This document shows, piece by piece, positions 38,338 to 46,622 of a stretch of 64,000 bases of DNA; the first letter of the stretch is position 1, and each line of letters starts with the position of its first letter. Under the pieces are notes generated by a model that saw only the letters and a program-made list of their open reading frames with translations, searched no databases and was not told where the DNA came from. Origin of the DNA: Candidatus Endomicrobium procryptotermitis (lineage in GTDB: Bacteria > Elusimicrobiota > Endomicrobiia > Endomicrobiales > Endomicrobiaceae); contig JAITIP010000036.1 of NCBI GenBank assembly GCA_031279415.1, positions 22,413-86,412 on the forward strand. Direction: 5' to 3'. The position numbers and the translations under genes are program-made.

Positions 38338-38347
38338 CCCCCCCCCC
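38338..38347 (-). repeat. G10 homopolymer at the feoA ribosome/transcription start site
   Basis: Ten C on the plus strand (G10 on the minus strand) in an AT-rich genome, the only such run in the window. It occupies the Shine-Dalgarno position of feoA and could vary in length by slippage. Confidence 0.9.
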
Positions 38348-38541
38348 AGTTATATATTAACACGTTATGCTTTTCTTAACTTTATCTAATTTCAACGGTA
38401 TTAAAAAAAACAGATAACTAATAAAATAATAAAAATTTTTCTTATCAAACCGACTGTTATCGGAAAAATATTTTATCAAATAAGTATAAAATCTGTTAAA
38501 AAATTTGTGTATTTTTACTTTTTGAAAGATAAAGCAGCTGT

Positions 38542-38910
38542 TCATGTAGAAATATTATTTTTTATTTCTTCTTTTATAAAGATATTGTCTGCTATTTTGT
38601 TACTTAAGGCAAGTTTTGAGCCTTTAACTTCTACCATAATACTTCCTCTTGAACTACCCGAAACGATTTTTATGCTGCTGCCCGGAGTAAAACCCATTTC
38701 GGAAAGCCTACGAGCCAATTTTTCATCACAGCAGGCAGAAACAAATTTACAGCTTCCCCTTTTTATGCAACTTAATTTATTTAGGCCTTTACATATCGCA
38801 CTGTTTGTATTGCGATTGTATATTTTTTTATTTGACATCGCTGGCTTACGATGCCAATAATCATAAAAACAATATTTTAAACGATTTTTAAAACTGTTAA
38901 AAATGCGCAT
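38542..38910 (-). CDS. feoA: FeoA domain protein 2, with N-terminal extension
   Basis: 122 aa. Residues about 40-112 are a FeoA domain: LNKLSCIKRGSCKFVSACCD, LARRLSEMGFTPGSSIKIVS and SKLALSNKIADNIFI. Residues 1-40 are a basic extension not typical of FeoA. The start at 38910 has AGGAG about 10 nt upstream; ATG 38838 (MSNKK) is an alternative that would remove much of the extension. It lies 211 nt upstream of the feoA1 start on the same strand. Tandem FeoA proteins are known in several anaerobes. Confidence 0.82.
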   Translation of the reverse strand: MRIFNSFKNRLKYCFYDYWHRKPAMSNKKIYNRNTNSAICKGLNKLSCIKRGSCKFVSACCDEKLARRLSEMGFTPGSSIKIVSGSSRGSIMVEVKGSKLALSNKIADNIFIKEEIKNNIST

Positions 38911-39090
38911 TTAGTAACATCTCCTAATTTTAGGCTGAGCTAATATAATTGCTTTAAAAAAAACCCTTTCGGGCAATTTAAATCCATAATAATCTTATAT
39001 AATGTTTTCTTTAACGCTACCTTTTTAATACTTTCTGCGTAACTCTCCGAATGTAAAATCGAGTAAAATTTACGTAATATTTCTAAAAAA

Positions 39091-39555
39091 TTACTCTTTT
39101 CTTTCAAGATAATCCTGAAGATTCATCATATCTTTAGGAGTAGTAAGAAAATGTTTTTTCAAAAGTTTATATAATCTTTCAAGCCTATGTATAGTATCCG
39201 AACTTACTGAATGCTCTATTTCGCAAGCTTCTTTAACGGCCAATCCACTTTCAACAAAGAGCAAGTCGCGCAAGAACATATATAAAATATCGTGTTTTCG
39301 TTGGACTTCTTTGGCGATATTGTCGCCTTGTTCGGTCAAATCCACGTATCCATATCTTTCATGTATTACAAGACCGTTTTCGGCCAAAAAATTTATTGCG
39401 ACATTAACACTTGAACTTTTAACATTGAGAGATTTTGCTATATCTCCAATTCTTGCATATTTTTTTTCTTTTTTTAAAGCGGCAATAGTTTCCAGATAAT
39501 TTTCCAATGCTGCGCTAAGATTATTTAAAGAATCGCTTCTCTTAAATTTTACCAC
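39091..39555 (-). CDS. DtxR/MntR-family metal-dependent repressor
   Basis: 154 aa from a GTG start with GGAG 5 nt upstream. N-terminal winged helix (about 12-75; RIGDIAKSLNVKSSSVNVAI as recognition region) and a dimerisation domain with metal ligands in KEACEIEHSVSSDTIHRL (Cys, Glu, His; near 99-115). The Cys in this place suggests an iron-type rather than manganese-type sensor. No SH3 third domain, as in MntR. Placed upstream of feo on the same strand, so it probably represses feo when Fe(II) is sufficient; it may also control itself. Confidence 0.9.
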   Translation of the reverse strand: MVKFKRSDSLNNLSAALENYLETIAALKKEKKYARIGDIAKSLNVKSSSVNVAINFLAENGLVIHERYGYVDLTEQGDNIAKEVQRKHDILYMFLRDLLFVESGLAVKEACEIEHSVSSDTIHRLERLYKLLKKHFLTTPKDMMNLQDYLERKE

Positions 39556-39590
39556 GCGTTCTCCTTCTTTATACGAATTTTTTGTGTATT

Positions 39591-39619
39591 ATTATATGGC
39601 TTTACATAATGTTTGTCAA
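39591..39619 (-). promoter_or_regulatory. consensus sigma-70 promoter of the DtxR-type gene
   Basis: Minus strand TTGACA (39614-39619), 17-nt spacer, TATAAT (39591-39596): both hexamers and the spacer match consensus exactly. An interrupted inverted repeat overlaps the -35: TCAAGTG (39616-39622) with CACTTGA (39661-39667) and CGCAT (39631-39635) with ATGCG (39654-39658). Confidence 0.85.
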
Positions 39620-39760
39620 GTGCAATCTCACGCATTTTGCTTTATGTATTAAGATGCGTACACTTGAAAATTTGATTATAAATAAGTATCATATTTAAGA
39701 AATCTTCAGTTGTTATTAGTTTTATTTGTAAGTGTTTTTAAACAGAAATGGAGAAAATAG

Positions 39761-40417
39761 GTGAAAAAGATAATGCTTTTATTGTTTGTGACAGTTTTTT
39801 CTTTGGCTGTCCATGCCGAAATTACCAGAAAAGTTACAGCTACCCATTACTACGAAGGTAACCCGAAAAAAGAAATGACATTTTACAATGATAACGGTAC
39901 GGAGGTAGCAAAAGAATTTTACCATATAGATGGCAGGGTTATGGGTGTTAAAGGCAGTGTTCCGGATGGAGAAGTTTATGAATATTATACAAACGGTGAA
40001 GTTAAAAGCGAGGCAAATTATAAATCCAATCTACTTTATGAAGAAAAAGAGTTCTATCCCGATGGAATAAGTAAATCTCATACGATTAATAATTGGTCTG
40101 GAAGGAATCTAATAGAATCGATTTATGTAATGTATTATCCCAACGGGAAAAAACAACAGGAAATGAAAATGGACAGTAATGGCGACGGAGTCAGCATGCT
40201 GTATTATGAAACCGGAGAATTGTTTGAAAGGTCGGAACTTAAAGACGCTTATAGAGAAGGTGCGGTTACGCAATATTATAAAAATGGTCAGGTTATGCTT
40301 ATGGGATTCATGAAAGAAGATATGCTTGATGGTCCTGCAAAAGAATATAATTCTAAAGGACAGCTAATAAAAAAAGTCGTTTATAAAGAAGGTAAAGAAG
40401 TACAAAATGAGCAGTAA
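39761..40417 (+). CDS. exported YwqK/MORN-like repeat protein
   Basis: 218 aa from a GTG start with GGAG upstream. Signal peptide to about residue 19 (AVHA). The rest is a chain of YYxNGxxK-type repeats of about 20-25 residues: FYNDNGTEVAKEFYHIDG, EYYTNGEVKSEANYK, MYYPNGKKQQEMKM, YYETGELFERSEL, QYYKNGQVMLMGF, EYNSKGQLIKKVVYK. This is the YwqK/MORN_2 type, often called antitoxin-like in databases although its role is generally structural or unknown. It overlaps the next gene's frame by 11 nt, but the likely start of that gene is 14 nt downstream. Probably an envelope protein. Confidence 0.75.
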   Translation: MKKIMLLLFVTVFSLAVHAEITRKVTATHYYEGNPKKEMTFYNDNGTEVAKEFYHIDGRVMGVKGSVPDGEVYEYYTNGEVKSEANYKSNLLYEEKEFYPDGISKSHTINNWSGRNLIESIYVMYYPNGKKQQEMKMDSNGDGVSMLYYETGELFERSELKDAYREGAVTQYYKNGQVMLMGFMKEDMLDGPAKEYNSKGQLIKKVVYKEGKEVQNEQ

Positions 40418-40430
40418 TAAGAGGATTAAT

Positions 40431-41933
40431 ATGAATAAATTATTCTATTCTTTACTTATTTTGTCAGTATGTTTTACCGTTTCATATGCTGACTATTTTT
40501 ATCTTAAATCCGGCAAAGTTATAAACGGAAAGATTATTTCTGAAGCAGATGATTCGGTAACGGTTTCTGTTACAGGTACAGGGGTAAAACGTAAAATAAT
40601 GCTTTATGAAATAGAAGAAATTACAAAAAAACCGCGTCCGCTTCCTGCCGTTACCACAAAAGCCGCTGCAGCGGTAATCGCGGAAAAAGCTAAAACACAG
40701 TTTACCAGTGATTTGAAACAAGACAATTCCGAAGGTGAAACCTATGTCAAAGATAATAAGTCCGGTGTGCTTGTTTATAATGTGCAGGAAGCCGTAATAG
40801 AAAAACCGAAAACAGCTTCTTCTTCTGATAATGAATTTGACGCTGCTTTATTTTTGTTGGGCGACAGCAGTACAATTAAAACTTCATCATCTAGTGAAAG
40901 TAAAACAACGACAACTGCAAAAAAAGGAGAAAGTAAACCGGAAGTACAAAAAAGAGTAAAAGAAAAGCCCGCGGCGATTCGGACCGATGACGAGAATTTT
41001 GACGCTGCTTTATTTCTGTTAGGCGACAGCAGTACAATTAAAACTTCATCATCTGTTGCGTCAAATAATAAAAGCAAAACAATGACAACTGCAGCTGCAA
41101 AAAAAAGAGAAAGTAAACCGAAGGTACAAAAAAGAGTAAAAGAAAAGCCCGCGGCAATTCGGTCCAATGATGAAGAATTTGACGCCGCTTTATTTCTGCT
41201 TTCATCTTCACCTCAACCACCTGCGTCTGTCACTCCTACTCCACAAGAAAAAAAAGAAAAAGTGCCAACTGATGATTATTATGATGCTGCGTTATTTTTG
41301 CTTGGGGAACAGTCTGCAGGTAAGCCTGCTGAGCCGGAAACTACAACTTTTAAATATAAAGAACCCAAAGAAGAAAAAAGATTATTGCCAAAACCAGAAA
41401 GCGAGACTTTTCTTGCGCTTGCCTTTGATTTAAAAGGCATTAATATTTTCTCAGGAGAAGTTAAAAACAGCGGAGTTAAAAACGATGCACATCTGACGGA
41501 AAATGTGGATTATGGCATAAGCTTATCTGCGGAACAGTACGGATATGTAAGCAGATTTGCAGCGGTAGGTTTAGGGTTAGGTTTTCAGTTTAAAAGAGCT
41601 CTGGAAGAAAGTCCGGGAAGATTTAGCTTTCTTCCTTTGTATGCTGCATTCAAAATGCGCTTTTTCAGCGAAGAAGATTATCACTTTTATGCCGTCGGGC
41701 ATCTTGGCTACAATTTTCTAATAGCAAACTTTAAATATTTAGATAAAAATAAAGCTGAAGGCGGTTTATATTATGCGGCAGGACTTGGAGCATCTTATAA
41801 TAGATACGTATTTCAAATTCTTTATTCGGTAAATAATGCATCGTTACATTATTCTAATTCTTCTTTAGGCAATAATTCTGATATAGACGTAATGTATTCA
41901 AAAGTCGGATTTTATATAGGTTATATTCTCTAA
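40431..41933 (+). CDS. outer-membrane beta-barrel protein with four DAALFLL repeats
   Basis: 500 aa from ATG 40431 (ribosome site GAGGA; the frame is open to 40407). Signal peptide ends at about residue 20 (SYA). Residues about 21-67 form a small LSm/SH3-like module (LKSGKVINGKIISE...VKRKIMLYEIEEI) seen at the start of many Gram-negative surface proteins. A low-complexity middle carries four copies of (E/N/Y)-(F/Y)-DAALFLL at about residues 136, 190, 250 and 284, separated by Ser/Thr/Lys/Pro linkers. The last 180 residues look like an eight-strand barrel, ending VGFYIGYIL. Co-transcribed with the YwqK-like gene. Role unknown. Confidence 0.65.
   Translation: MNKLFYSLLILSVCFTVSYADYFYLKSGKVINGKIISEADDSVTVSVTGTGVKRKIMLYEIEEITKKPRPLPAVTTKAAAAVIAEKAKTQFTSDLKQDNSEGETYVKDNKSGVLVYNVQEAVIEKPKTASSSDNEFDAALFLLGDSSTIKTSSSSESKTTTTAKKGESKPEVQKRVKEKPAAIRTDDENFDAALFLLGDSSTIKTSSSVASNNKSKTMTTAAAKKRESKPKVQKRVKEKPAAIRSNDEEFDAALFLLSSSPQPPASVTPTPQEKKEKVPTDDYYDAALFLLGEQSAGKPAEPETTTFKYKEPKEEKRLLPKPESETFLALAFDLKGINIFSGEVKNSGVKNDAHLTENVDYGISLSAEQYGYVSRFAAVGLGLGFQFKRALEESPGRFSFLPLYAAFKMRFFSEEDYHFYAVGHLGYNFLIANFKYLDKNKAEGGLYYAAGLGASYNRYVFQILYSVNNASLHYSNSSLGNNSDIDVMYSKVGFYIGYIL
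40833..41195 (+). repeat. imperfect internal repeats encoding DAALFLL units
   Basis: Copies of the motif begin at the GAC/GAT codons at 40839, 41001, 41181 and (outside this block) about 41283. The first two units share long DNA stretches, for example GGCGACAGCAGTACAATTAA and AAAACTTCATCATCT, pointing to a recent duplication of about 160-180 nt. Confidence 0.8.
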
Positions 41934-42255
41934 GAAAATAATTAAAAGTAAAAATTAAAAAAACGATGCATAAAAAGTACTGGCTCTTTATAATGATAGC
42001 TGATATTTAGCTGTCGATAAACATTTATATCCTGCCATCAACACACTGAAAAATATTCTTCCTTTTTATCCACCATCCTGTGAGGATAAAGTACTAGCAG
42101 TTGACAGTCCATGATATATGCCGTTACCCTATACTTAGTTTCTGCCTTTATGCCTTTTCTGTTATCAATCTTCCGAGCTTCTGCGCAGAGTTTCATTGAC
42201 AGCACATGCTTATGTTTGTAAAATCTTTTTAATAAACCATAAGGGGATTCTTACA
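41934..42255. other. intergenic region without recognisable gene
   Basis: About 320 nt before the exported metallo-hydrolase. No coding pattern, tRNA or clear terminator was identified. The base composition is somewhat less AT-rich at 42030-42200 than its flanks, which may mark eroded coding sequence. Confidence 0.4.
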
Positions 42256-43131
42256 ATGAAAAGAATATTTTTATATTTGGTATTTGGTGCATGTTTTGTT
42301 TCAAGTTTGTATGCGGAAGATGTCAGCGGTCAGGTAAGAACCTATCAGATAGGGAAATTTGATTTTATTGCAATCAAAGACGTGGAAACAAATATGGGCA
42401 AAGAAATACTTCTTTATCCTGATGCCGCCATTATCGGCAGAGTAATGGCAAACAATCAAAATCCGTCTTCTATCAACGCATTTGTTTTAAGAAACGATAA
42501 AGAGAATATTTTAATAGACACTGGCGTGGGCGAAGGCGGTGGCTTTTTAAATAATTTAAAAATTGCAGGTGTAGAGGCCAAAAATGTGAATATAGTGATA
42601 ATCACTCATATGCACAGCGATCATATAGGCGGACTTGTCTCTTCTACAGGCAAGAAAGTTTTTGAAAATGCTGTAATTTATATCAATGAAAAAGAACTGA
42701 ATTACTGGATTAACAGCAGTGCGCCTGACGGTTCGACTTCGGGTATGGCAAAAACTGTACAGTCGGTTTACAAAGATAAAATTAAAACGTTTAACTGGGG
42801 AGAAAACATAACGCCAGAAATAAAAGCACTTGCAGCTCCTGGTCATACGCCGGGTCATACGGTTTTTGAAATAGAATCCGACGACGAAAAAATGCTTGTC
42901 ATCGCGGATTTGGTACACATTTTAAAAGTACAGATGGCCGATCCAAATATGACGGTAACTTTTGATATAAATCCAAGAGAAGCCGCTGATTCAAGAAAAA
43001 AGATTTTTAAAGATGTATCAAAAAATAAAAAGAGAATTGCGGGAATGCACATGCCTTTTCCCGGAGTGGGGACTATAATAGAAAGGACGGGGGGAGAATA
43101 CGAATTTTTGCCTTCGGTTTCAGTAAAATAA
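42256..43131 (+). CDS. exported metallo-beta-lactamase-fold hydrolase
   Basis: 291 aa from ATG 42256 (GGGG-rich site upstream; the frame is open to 42196). Signal peptide ends LYA near residue 20. The MBL fold carries NILIDTGVGEG, the zinc motif THMHSDHIGG (about 117-126), GHTPGHTVFE (about 197-206) and a late VIADLVH and GMHMPFPG. This is the group that includes quorum-quenching lactonases and other periplasmic MBL proteins; the substrate is not decidable. Monocistronic by spacing. Confidence 0.82.
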   Translation: MKRIFLYLVFGACFVSSLYAEDVSGQVRTYQIGKFDFIAIKDVETNMGKEILLYPDAAIIGRVMANNQNPSSINAFVLRNDKENILIDTGVGEGGGFLNNLKIAGVEAKNVNIVIITHMHSDHIGGLVSSTGKKVFENAVIYINEKELNYWINSSAPDGSTSGMAKTVQSVYKDKIKTFNWGENITPEIKALAAPGHTPGHTVFEIESDDEKMLVIADLVHILKVQMADPNMTVTFDINPREAADSRKKIFKDVSKNKKRIAGMHMPFPGVGTIIERTGGEYEFLPSVSVK

Positions 43132-43201
43132 TTTCAAAGATAATTAACGACAGATAAGATTTAATGTCTTCTCCGTTTTTTCATGCCATTTTAATAATCA
43201 A

Positions 43202-44026
43202 TTGAATAATCGAGATATATATATTATAAAATCCCAATTTATGAAAACGAACTTTGTAGAATTTAAAAACGTTTCAGTTATACGCGGCGAAAGAAAAATA
43301 CTAAACGATATAAATCTGACAATAACCGAAGTAGAAAACGCCGCGCTTATAGGTCCTAACGGTTCGGGAAAATCCACTTTTATCAAACTTATAACCGCTA
43401 AAATATATCCTTCCTACACTGGCGGCGAAACCGTTTGCAGACTGTTCGGGAATGACAAATGGAGTGTCGCGGATTTAAGAAGTCGGCTCGGTATAGTCAC
43501 AAACGAACTGCAGTATGATTTCCATAATGACATAACGGGTTTTGAAGTCGTTCTTTCGGGGTTTTTTTCCAGTATCGGTCTTTTTAACAATCATATAGTT
43601 ACAAAACAAATGGAAGAAAAGGCGTCTGACGTTATAAATTTTCTGGAAGTGTCGCATTTGAGCAGCAAAAAGCTTGAAACGATGTCGTCCGGAGAAGCAA
43701 GACGTTTTCTGATAGCAAGATCTCTTGTAAATAATCCGAAAGTTTTGGTCTTGGACGAACCTTCAAACAGTCTCGATATTGCTGCCGCGGTCAAGTTTCA
43801 TAAAATGATGAGAAAAATTGCTGCAGCGGGCACAAAAATAGTTATGGTAACTCATCTGGCGTCGGATATAATACCTGAAATTGATAGATTTATTTATTTT
43901 AAAGACGGTAAAATATTTGATGACGGCTGCAAAAAAGATATATTTAACGAAAATAAACTTTCCAAACTTTTTGACATGAAAGTGCGTCTTACAGAAAAAG
44001 GCGGGTTTTATTGGCTTAACGGTTAG
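43202..44026 (+). CDS. ABC-transporter-type ATPase (ModF/YlmA-like), no permease nearby
   Basis: 274 aa in the longest frame, which opens with TTG; ATG 43241 (MKTNFVEFKNVSVIRGE) is a likelier start, giving 261 aa. Walker A GPNGSGKST, a Q-loop region, signature MSSGEARRF (instead of LSGGQ), Walker B VLVLDEPSNSLD and switch His in MVTHLASD are all present. The altered signature matches the soluble ModF/YlmA branch, which has no membrane partner. mprF follows 25 nt after the stop, so the pair is probably co-transcribed. Role unknown. Confidence 0.8.
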   Translation: MNNRDIYIIKSQFMKTNFVEFKNVSVIRGERKILNDINLTITEVENAALIGPNGSGKSTFIKLITAKIYPSYTGGETVCRLFGNDKWSVADLRSRLGIVTNELQYDFHNDITGFEVVLSGFFSSIGLFNNHIVTKQMEEKASDVINFLEVSHLSSKKLETMSSGEARRFLIARSLVNNPKVLVLDEPSNSLDIAAAVKFHKMMRKIAAAGTKIVMVTHLASDIIPEIDRFIYFKDGKIFDDGCKKDIFNENKLSKLFDMKVRLTEKGGFYWLNG

Positions 44027-44051
44027 TTCATCGGAAAAGGAAATTTAACGA

Positions 44052-46622
44052 ATGAAAAAATGGATAAAATTTATTATAGTTCCGATAGGACTGATTATAT
44101 TTATCTCAGCGCTTGCTCTTTTCCACAACGAACTTAAAAATCTCAGTTATACGGACATTATTAACTCGCTCAAAGCAATTCCGTCAACAAGAGTTTTTGT
44201 GGCGCTTTGCCTTGCGCTTACATATTATCTTCTTCTTGGCGGTTACGATATTGTCGCGTTTAAATATATTGACGCCAAAGTTCCTCTTAAACCGAAAGAC
44301 ATACTTTTTACGTGTTTTGTCAGTAATGTTCTAGGAAATAATACCGGATATTCTATGCTTTTCGGTGGTTCCATAAGATACAGACTTTATTCTTTTCATA
44401 ATGTTTCCATAGTTGACGTCACAAAAGTGCTTTTCTTTTCTTCGGCTACTATATGGCTCGGTCTTTTGGCAATAGGCGGGCTTGTTTTTACTTTCACTCC
44501 GGTTTCTCTGGCGGGAATAACAAAATTCACTTTTTCTACAAGACCTGTAGGAATACTTTTTTTAATAATCTTGTCAGCTTATGTTCTTTTCAGCGTTTTC
44601 CAATCGAAACCGATAAAATTTTTCAAATGGAAGATATCTTTTCCAAATATAAAAATAGTTATCGCACAGATAATTCTAGCCACAGGAGATTGGGTAGTCG
44701 CATCTCTGACGCTGTATATGCTTATGCCTGCTGGAGAATTTCCTTATTTTATACTTATAAAAGTTTTTCTCATTTCGCAGCTTTTAGGAATAATCAGTCA
44801 GGTTCCGGGAGGAATGGGGGTTTTTGAAACAGCTATAGTTTTTCTTCTCCCGCAGGCTGCCGAAAATCCCGCGGTTATGGGAGGACTTTTGGCTTACAGA
44901 GCTGTATTTTATTTCTTTCCGCTTTCAATAACTCTTTTTATGCTGGCTTCTTATGAAATAGTGAGAATGAGCAAGAAAATTGACGAAAAAATGAGAATTT
45001 TTGGTAAAACCGTTTCTTCAGTAATAGTTCAGATCCTTGCTGTTTCGACATTTTTAGCCGCAATGATAGCGATGTTTAGCACTTCCACCCCTTTCGGCGC
45101 CGCAAAATTGAGAGCGATTTTAAATTATGTGCCAATGTGGCTTTTGGATTTATCGCATTTCCTTTTAAGTACTACGGCCGCCGCTCTTTTATTTTTATCG
45201 AGAGGATTGCAGCTGAGAATAAAAAATTCTTACATATGGACATGTTTTTTAATGGGCTTGACCATGATTCTTTTGATACTGACCGCTCAGCCCGCGGCGG
45301 TTCACGCTGGTTTTGCGGTATTGTTTGTGGCTCTTTTATTTTCGAAAAAATACTATTACAGGGAAGTTCCTTTAATAGATACAGCTTTCAATCCGTGGTG
45401 GTTTTCGGCTATAGGCGGCGTTTTTGTAATATCAGTATGGATAGGATTCTTTGTCAACAGACAGGATATTTTTTCATGGATACATCTGGAAATTTTCTTT
45501 GACAATATGTTCAGCCAAAACGATGCGGCAAGATTTTTAAGAGCTGCTTTCGGAGTGGGGGTGGTGCTTGTCATAGTGGCCGTAGAACAGTTTGTCAGGA
45601 GTTTCTTCAACAAGCCGGTAGTTTTTGACATGAAAGACATAACAAATATCGTCAATACTTCGGATTATTCTTATGCTTTCAATGCACTGTCTGGAGACAA
45701 AAAATTTGTGGTAAACAAAGATAAAGGCGCCTTCATAATGTATGCGCCGATTAGAAACAACTGGATAGCTTTAGGTGATCCTGTAGGAGACGCAAAAAAG
45801 AAAAGTGAATTGCTTTGGAAATTTAAAGAGTTAACCGATGACGAAGCGGTAAAACCGGCTTTTATAGGCATAGACCATAAAAACATGCATATATATGAAG
45901 ATATAGGGCTTGATGTTTTTAACATAGGACAGGAAGCGAAAGTTCCTCTAAGAATGCTTAACCGCAATGAAGAAGTGGTTAAATATTTCGATAAAATTTC
46001 GCTGGAAGTTGAAGCCGAAGGATATGTGCATGAAATAATTTCTCCGCAAGAGTTCGACAAAAACAGAGAAACATACGCAGCTATAAACGAAGAATGGATA
46101 AAAAATTCCAATTATATAAAAAGGAATTTTATACCGGGAAAATATGACGAACAATATATGAAAAAAATGAATTTCGGCATAATAAAAAAAGACGGAAAAA
46201 TGTGCGCCTTTTCCGTTATTGCGGCTTCCAAAAGCGGTTATGAAGCTTCAAGCGGAGTGGTGAGGCATACAGGCTGTGAAGAAAAAGTTTTTGAGTATAT
46301 TTTATTTAAAAATATGCTTTGGGCAAAATCAAACGGCTATAAATGGTTTGATTTGGGGTTGACATACGTTCCAAATTCTGACAATGATAATGACATCATA
46401 AAAAGATTTGCAAAAATGTTTACGTTTGCAGAGCATTTTGATTATGATTTGGCAAAACTGAAAGAATTCAAAAATAAATTTTATCCGATTTGGCATAATA
46501 AATATATCGCATTGCGTCCCGATAAATATATTATGATGTTTGTGAGAAATTTTACTGCTCTTATCGCTCCACCAAAAGAAAAAAGTAAAAAGTTATTTTT
46601 TAAAAGGCTTTTCATAAAATGA
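44052..46622 (+). CDS. mprF: MprF-type phosphatidylglycerol lysyltransferase/flippase
   Basis: 856 aa, the full two-part architecture. About fourteen membrane helices (1-510) include the flippase family segment PGGMGVFETAIVFLLP near residue 256. A cytoplasmic GNAT-like aminoacyl-phosphatidylglycerol synthase domain (about 525-840) carries MYAPIRNNWIALGDPVGD and, at the end, GYKWFDLGLTYVPNSD and FYPIWHNKYIALRPDK. It should use Lys- or Ala-tRNA to aminoacylate phosphatidylglycerol and move it across the membrane, reducing surface charge and cationic-peptide sensitivity. The stop overlaps the tilS start by 4 nt. Confidence 0.92.
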   Translation: MKKWIKFIIVPIGLIIFISALALFHNELKNLSYTDIINSLKAIPSTRVFVALCLALTYYLLLGGYDIVAFKYIDAKVPLKPKDILFTCFVSNVLGNNTGYSMLFGGSIRYRLYSFHNVSIVDVTKVLFFSSATIWLGLLAIGGLVFTFTPVSLAGITKFTFSTRPVGILFLIILSAYVLFSVFQSKPIKFFKWKISFPNIKIVIAQIILATGDWVVASLTLYMLMPAGEFPYFILIKVFLISQLLGIISQVPGGMGVFETAIVFLLPQAAENPAVMGGLLAYRAVFYFFPLSITLFMLASYEIVRMSKKIDEKMRIFGKTVSSVIVQILAVSTFLAAMIAMFSTSTPFGAAKLRAILNYVPMWLLDLSHFLLSTTAAALLFLSRGLQLRIKNSYIWTCFLMGLTMILLILTAQPAAVHAGFAVLFVALLFSKKYYYREVPLIDTAFNPWWFSAIGGVFVISVWIGFFVNRQDIFSWIHLEIFFDNMFSQNDAARFLRAAFGVGVVLVIVAVEQFVRSFFNKPVVFDMKDITNIVNTSDYSYAFNALSGDKKFVVNKDKGAFIMYAPIRNNWIALGDPVGDAKKKSELLWKFKELTDDEAVKPAFIGIDHKNMHIYEDIGLDVFNIGQEAKVPLRMLNRNEEVVKYFDKISLEVEAEGYVHEIISPQEFDKNRETYAAINEEWIKNSNYIKRNFIPGKYDEQYMKKMNFGIIKKDGKMCAFSVIAASKSGYEASSGVVRHTGCEEKVFEYILFKNMLWAKSNGYKWFDLGLTYVPNSDNDNDIIKRFAKMFTFAEHFDYDLAKLKEFKNKFYPIWHNKYIALRPDKYIMMFVRNFTALIAPPKEKSKKLFFKRLFIK

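Noticed and set aside
40775..41167. 130-codon antisense ORF
   Set aside because: It is the complement of the low-complexity repeat region of the barrel protein and has no ribosome site.
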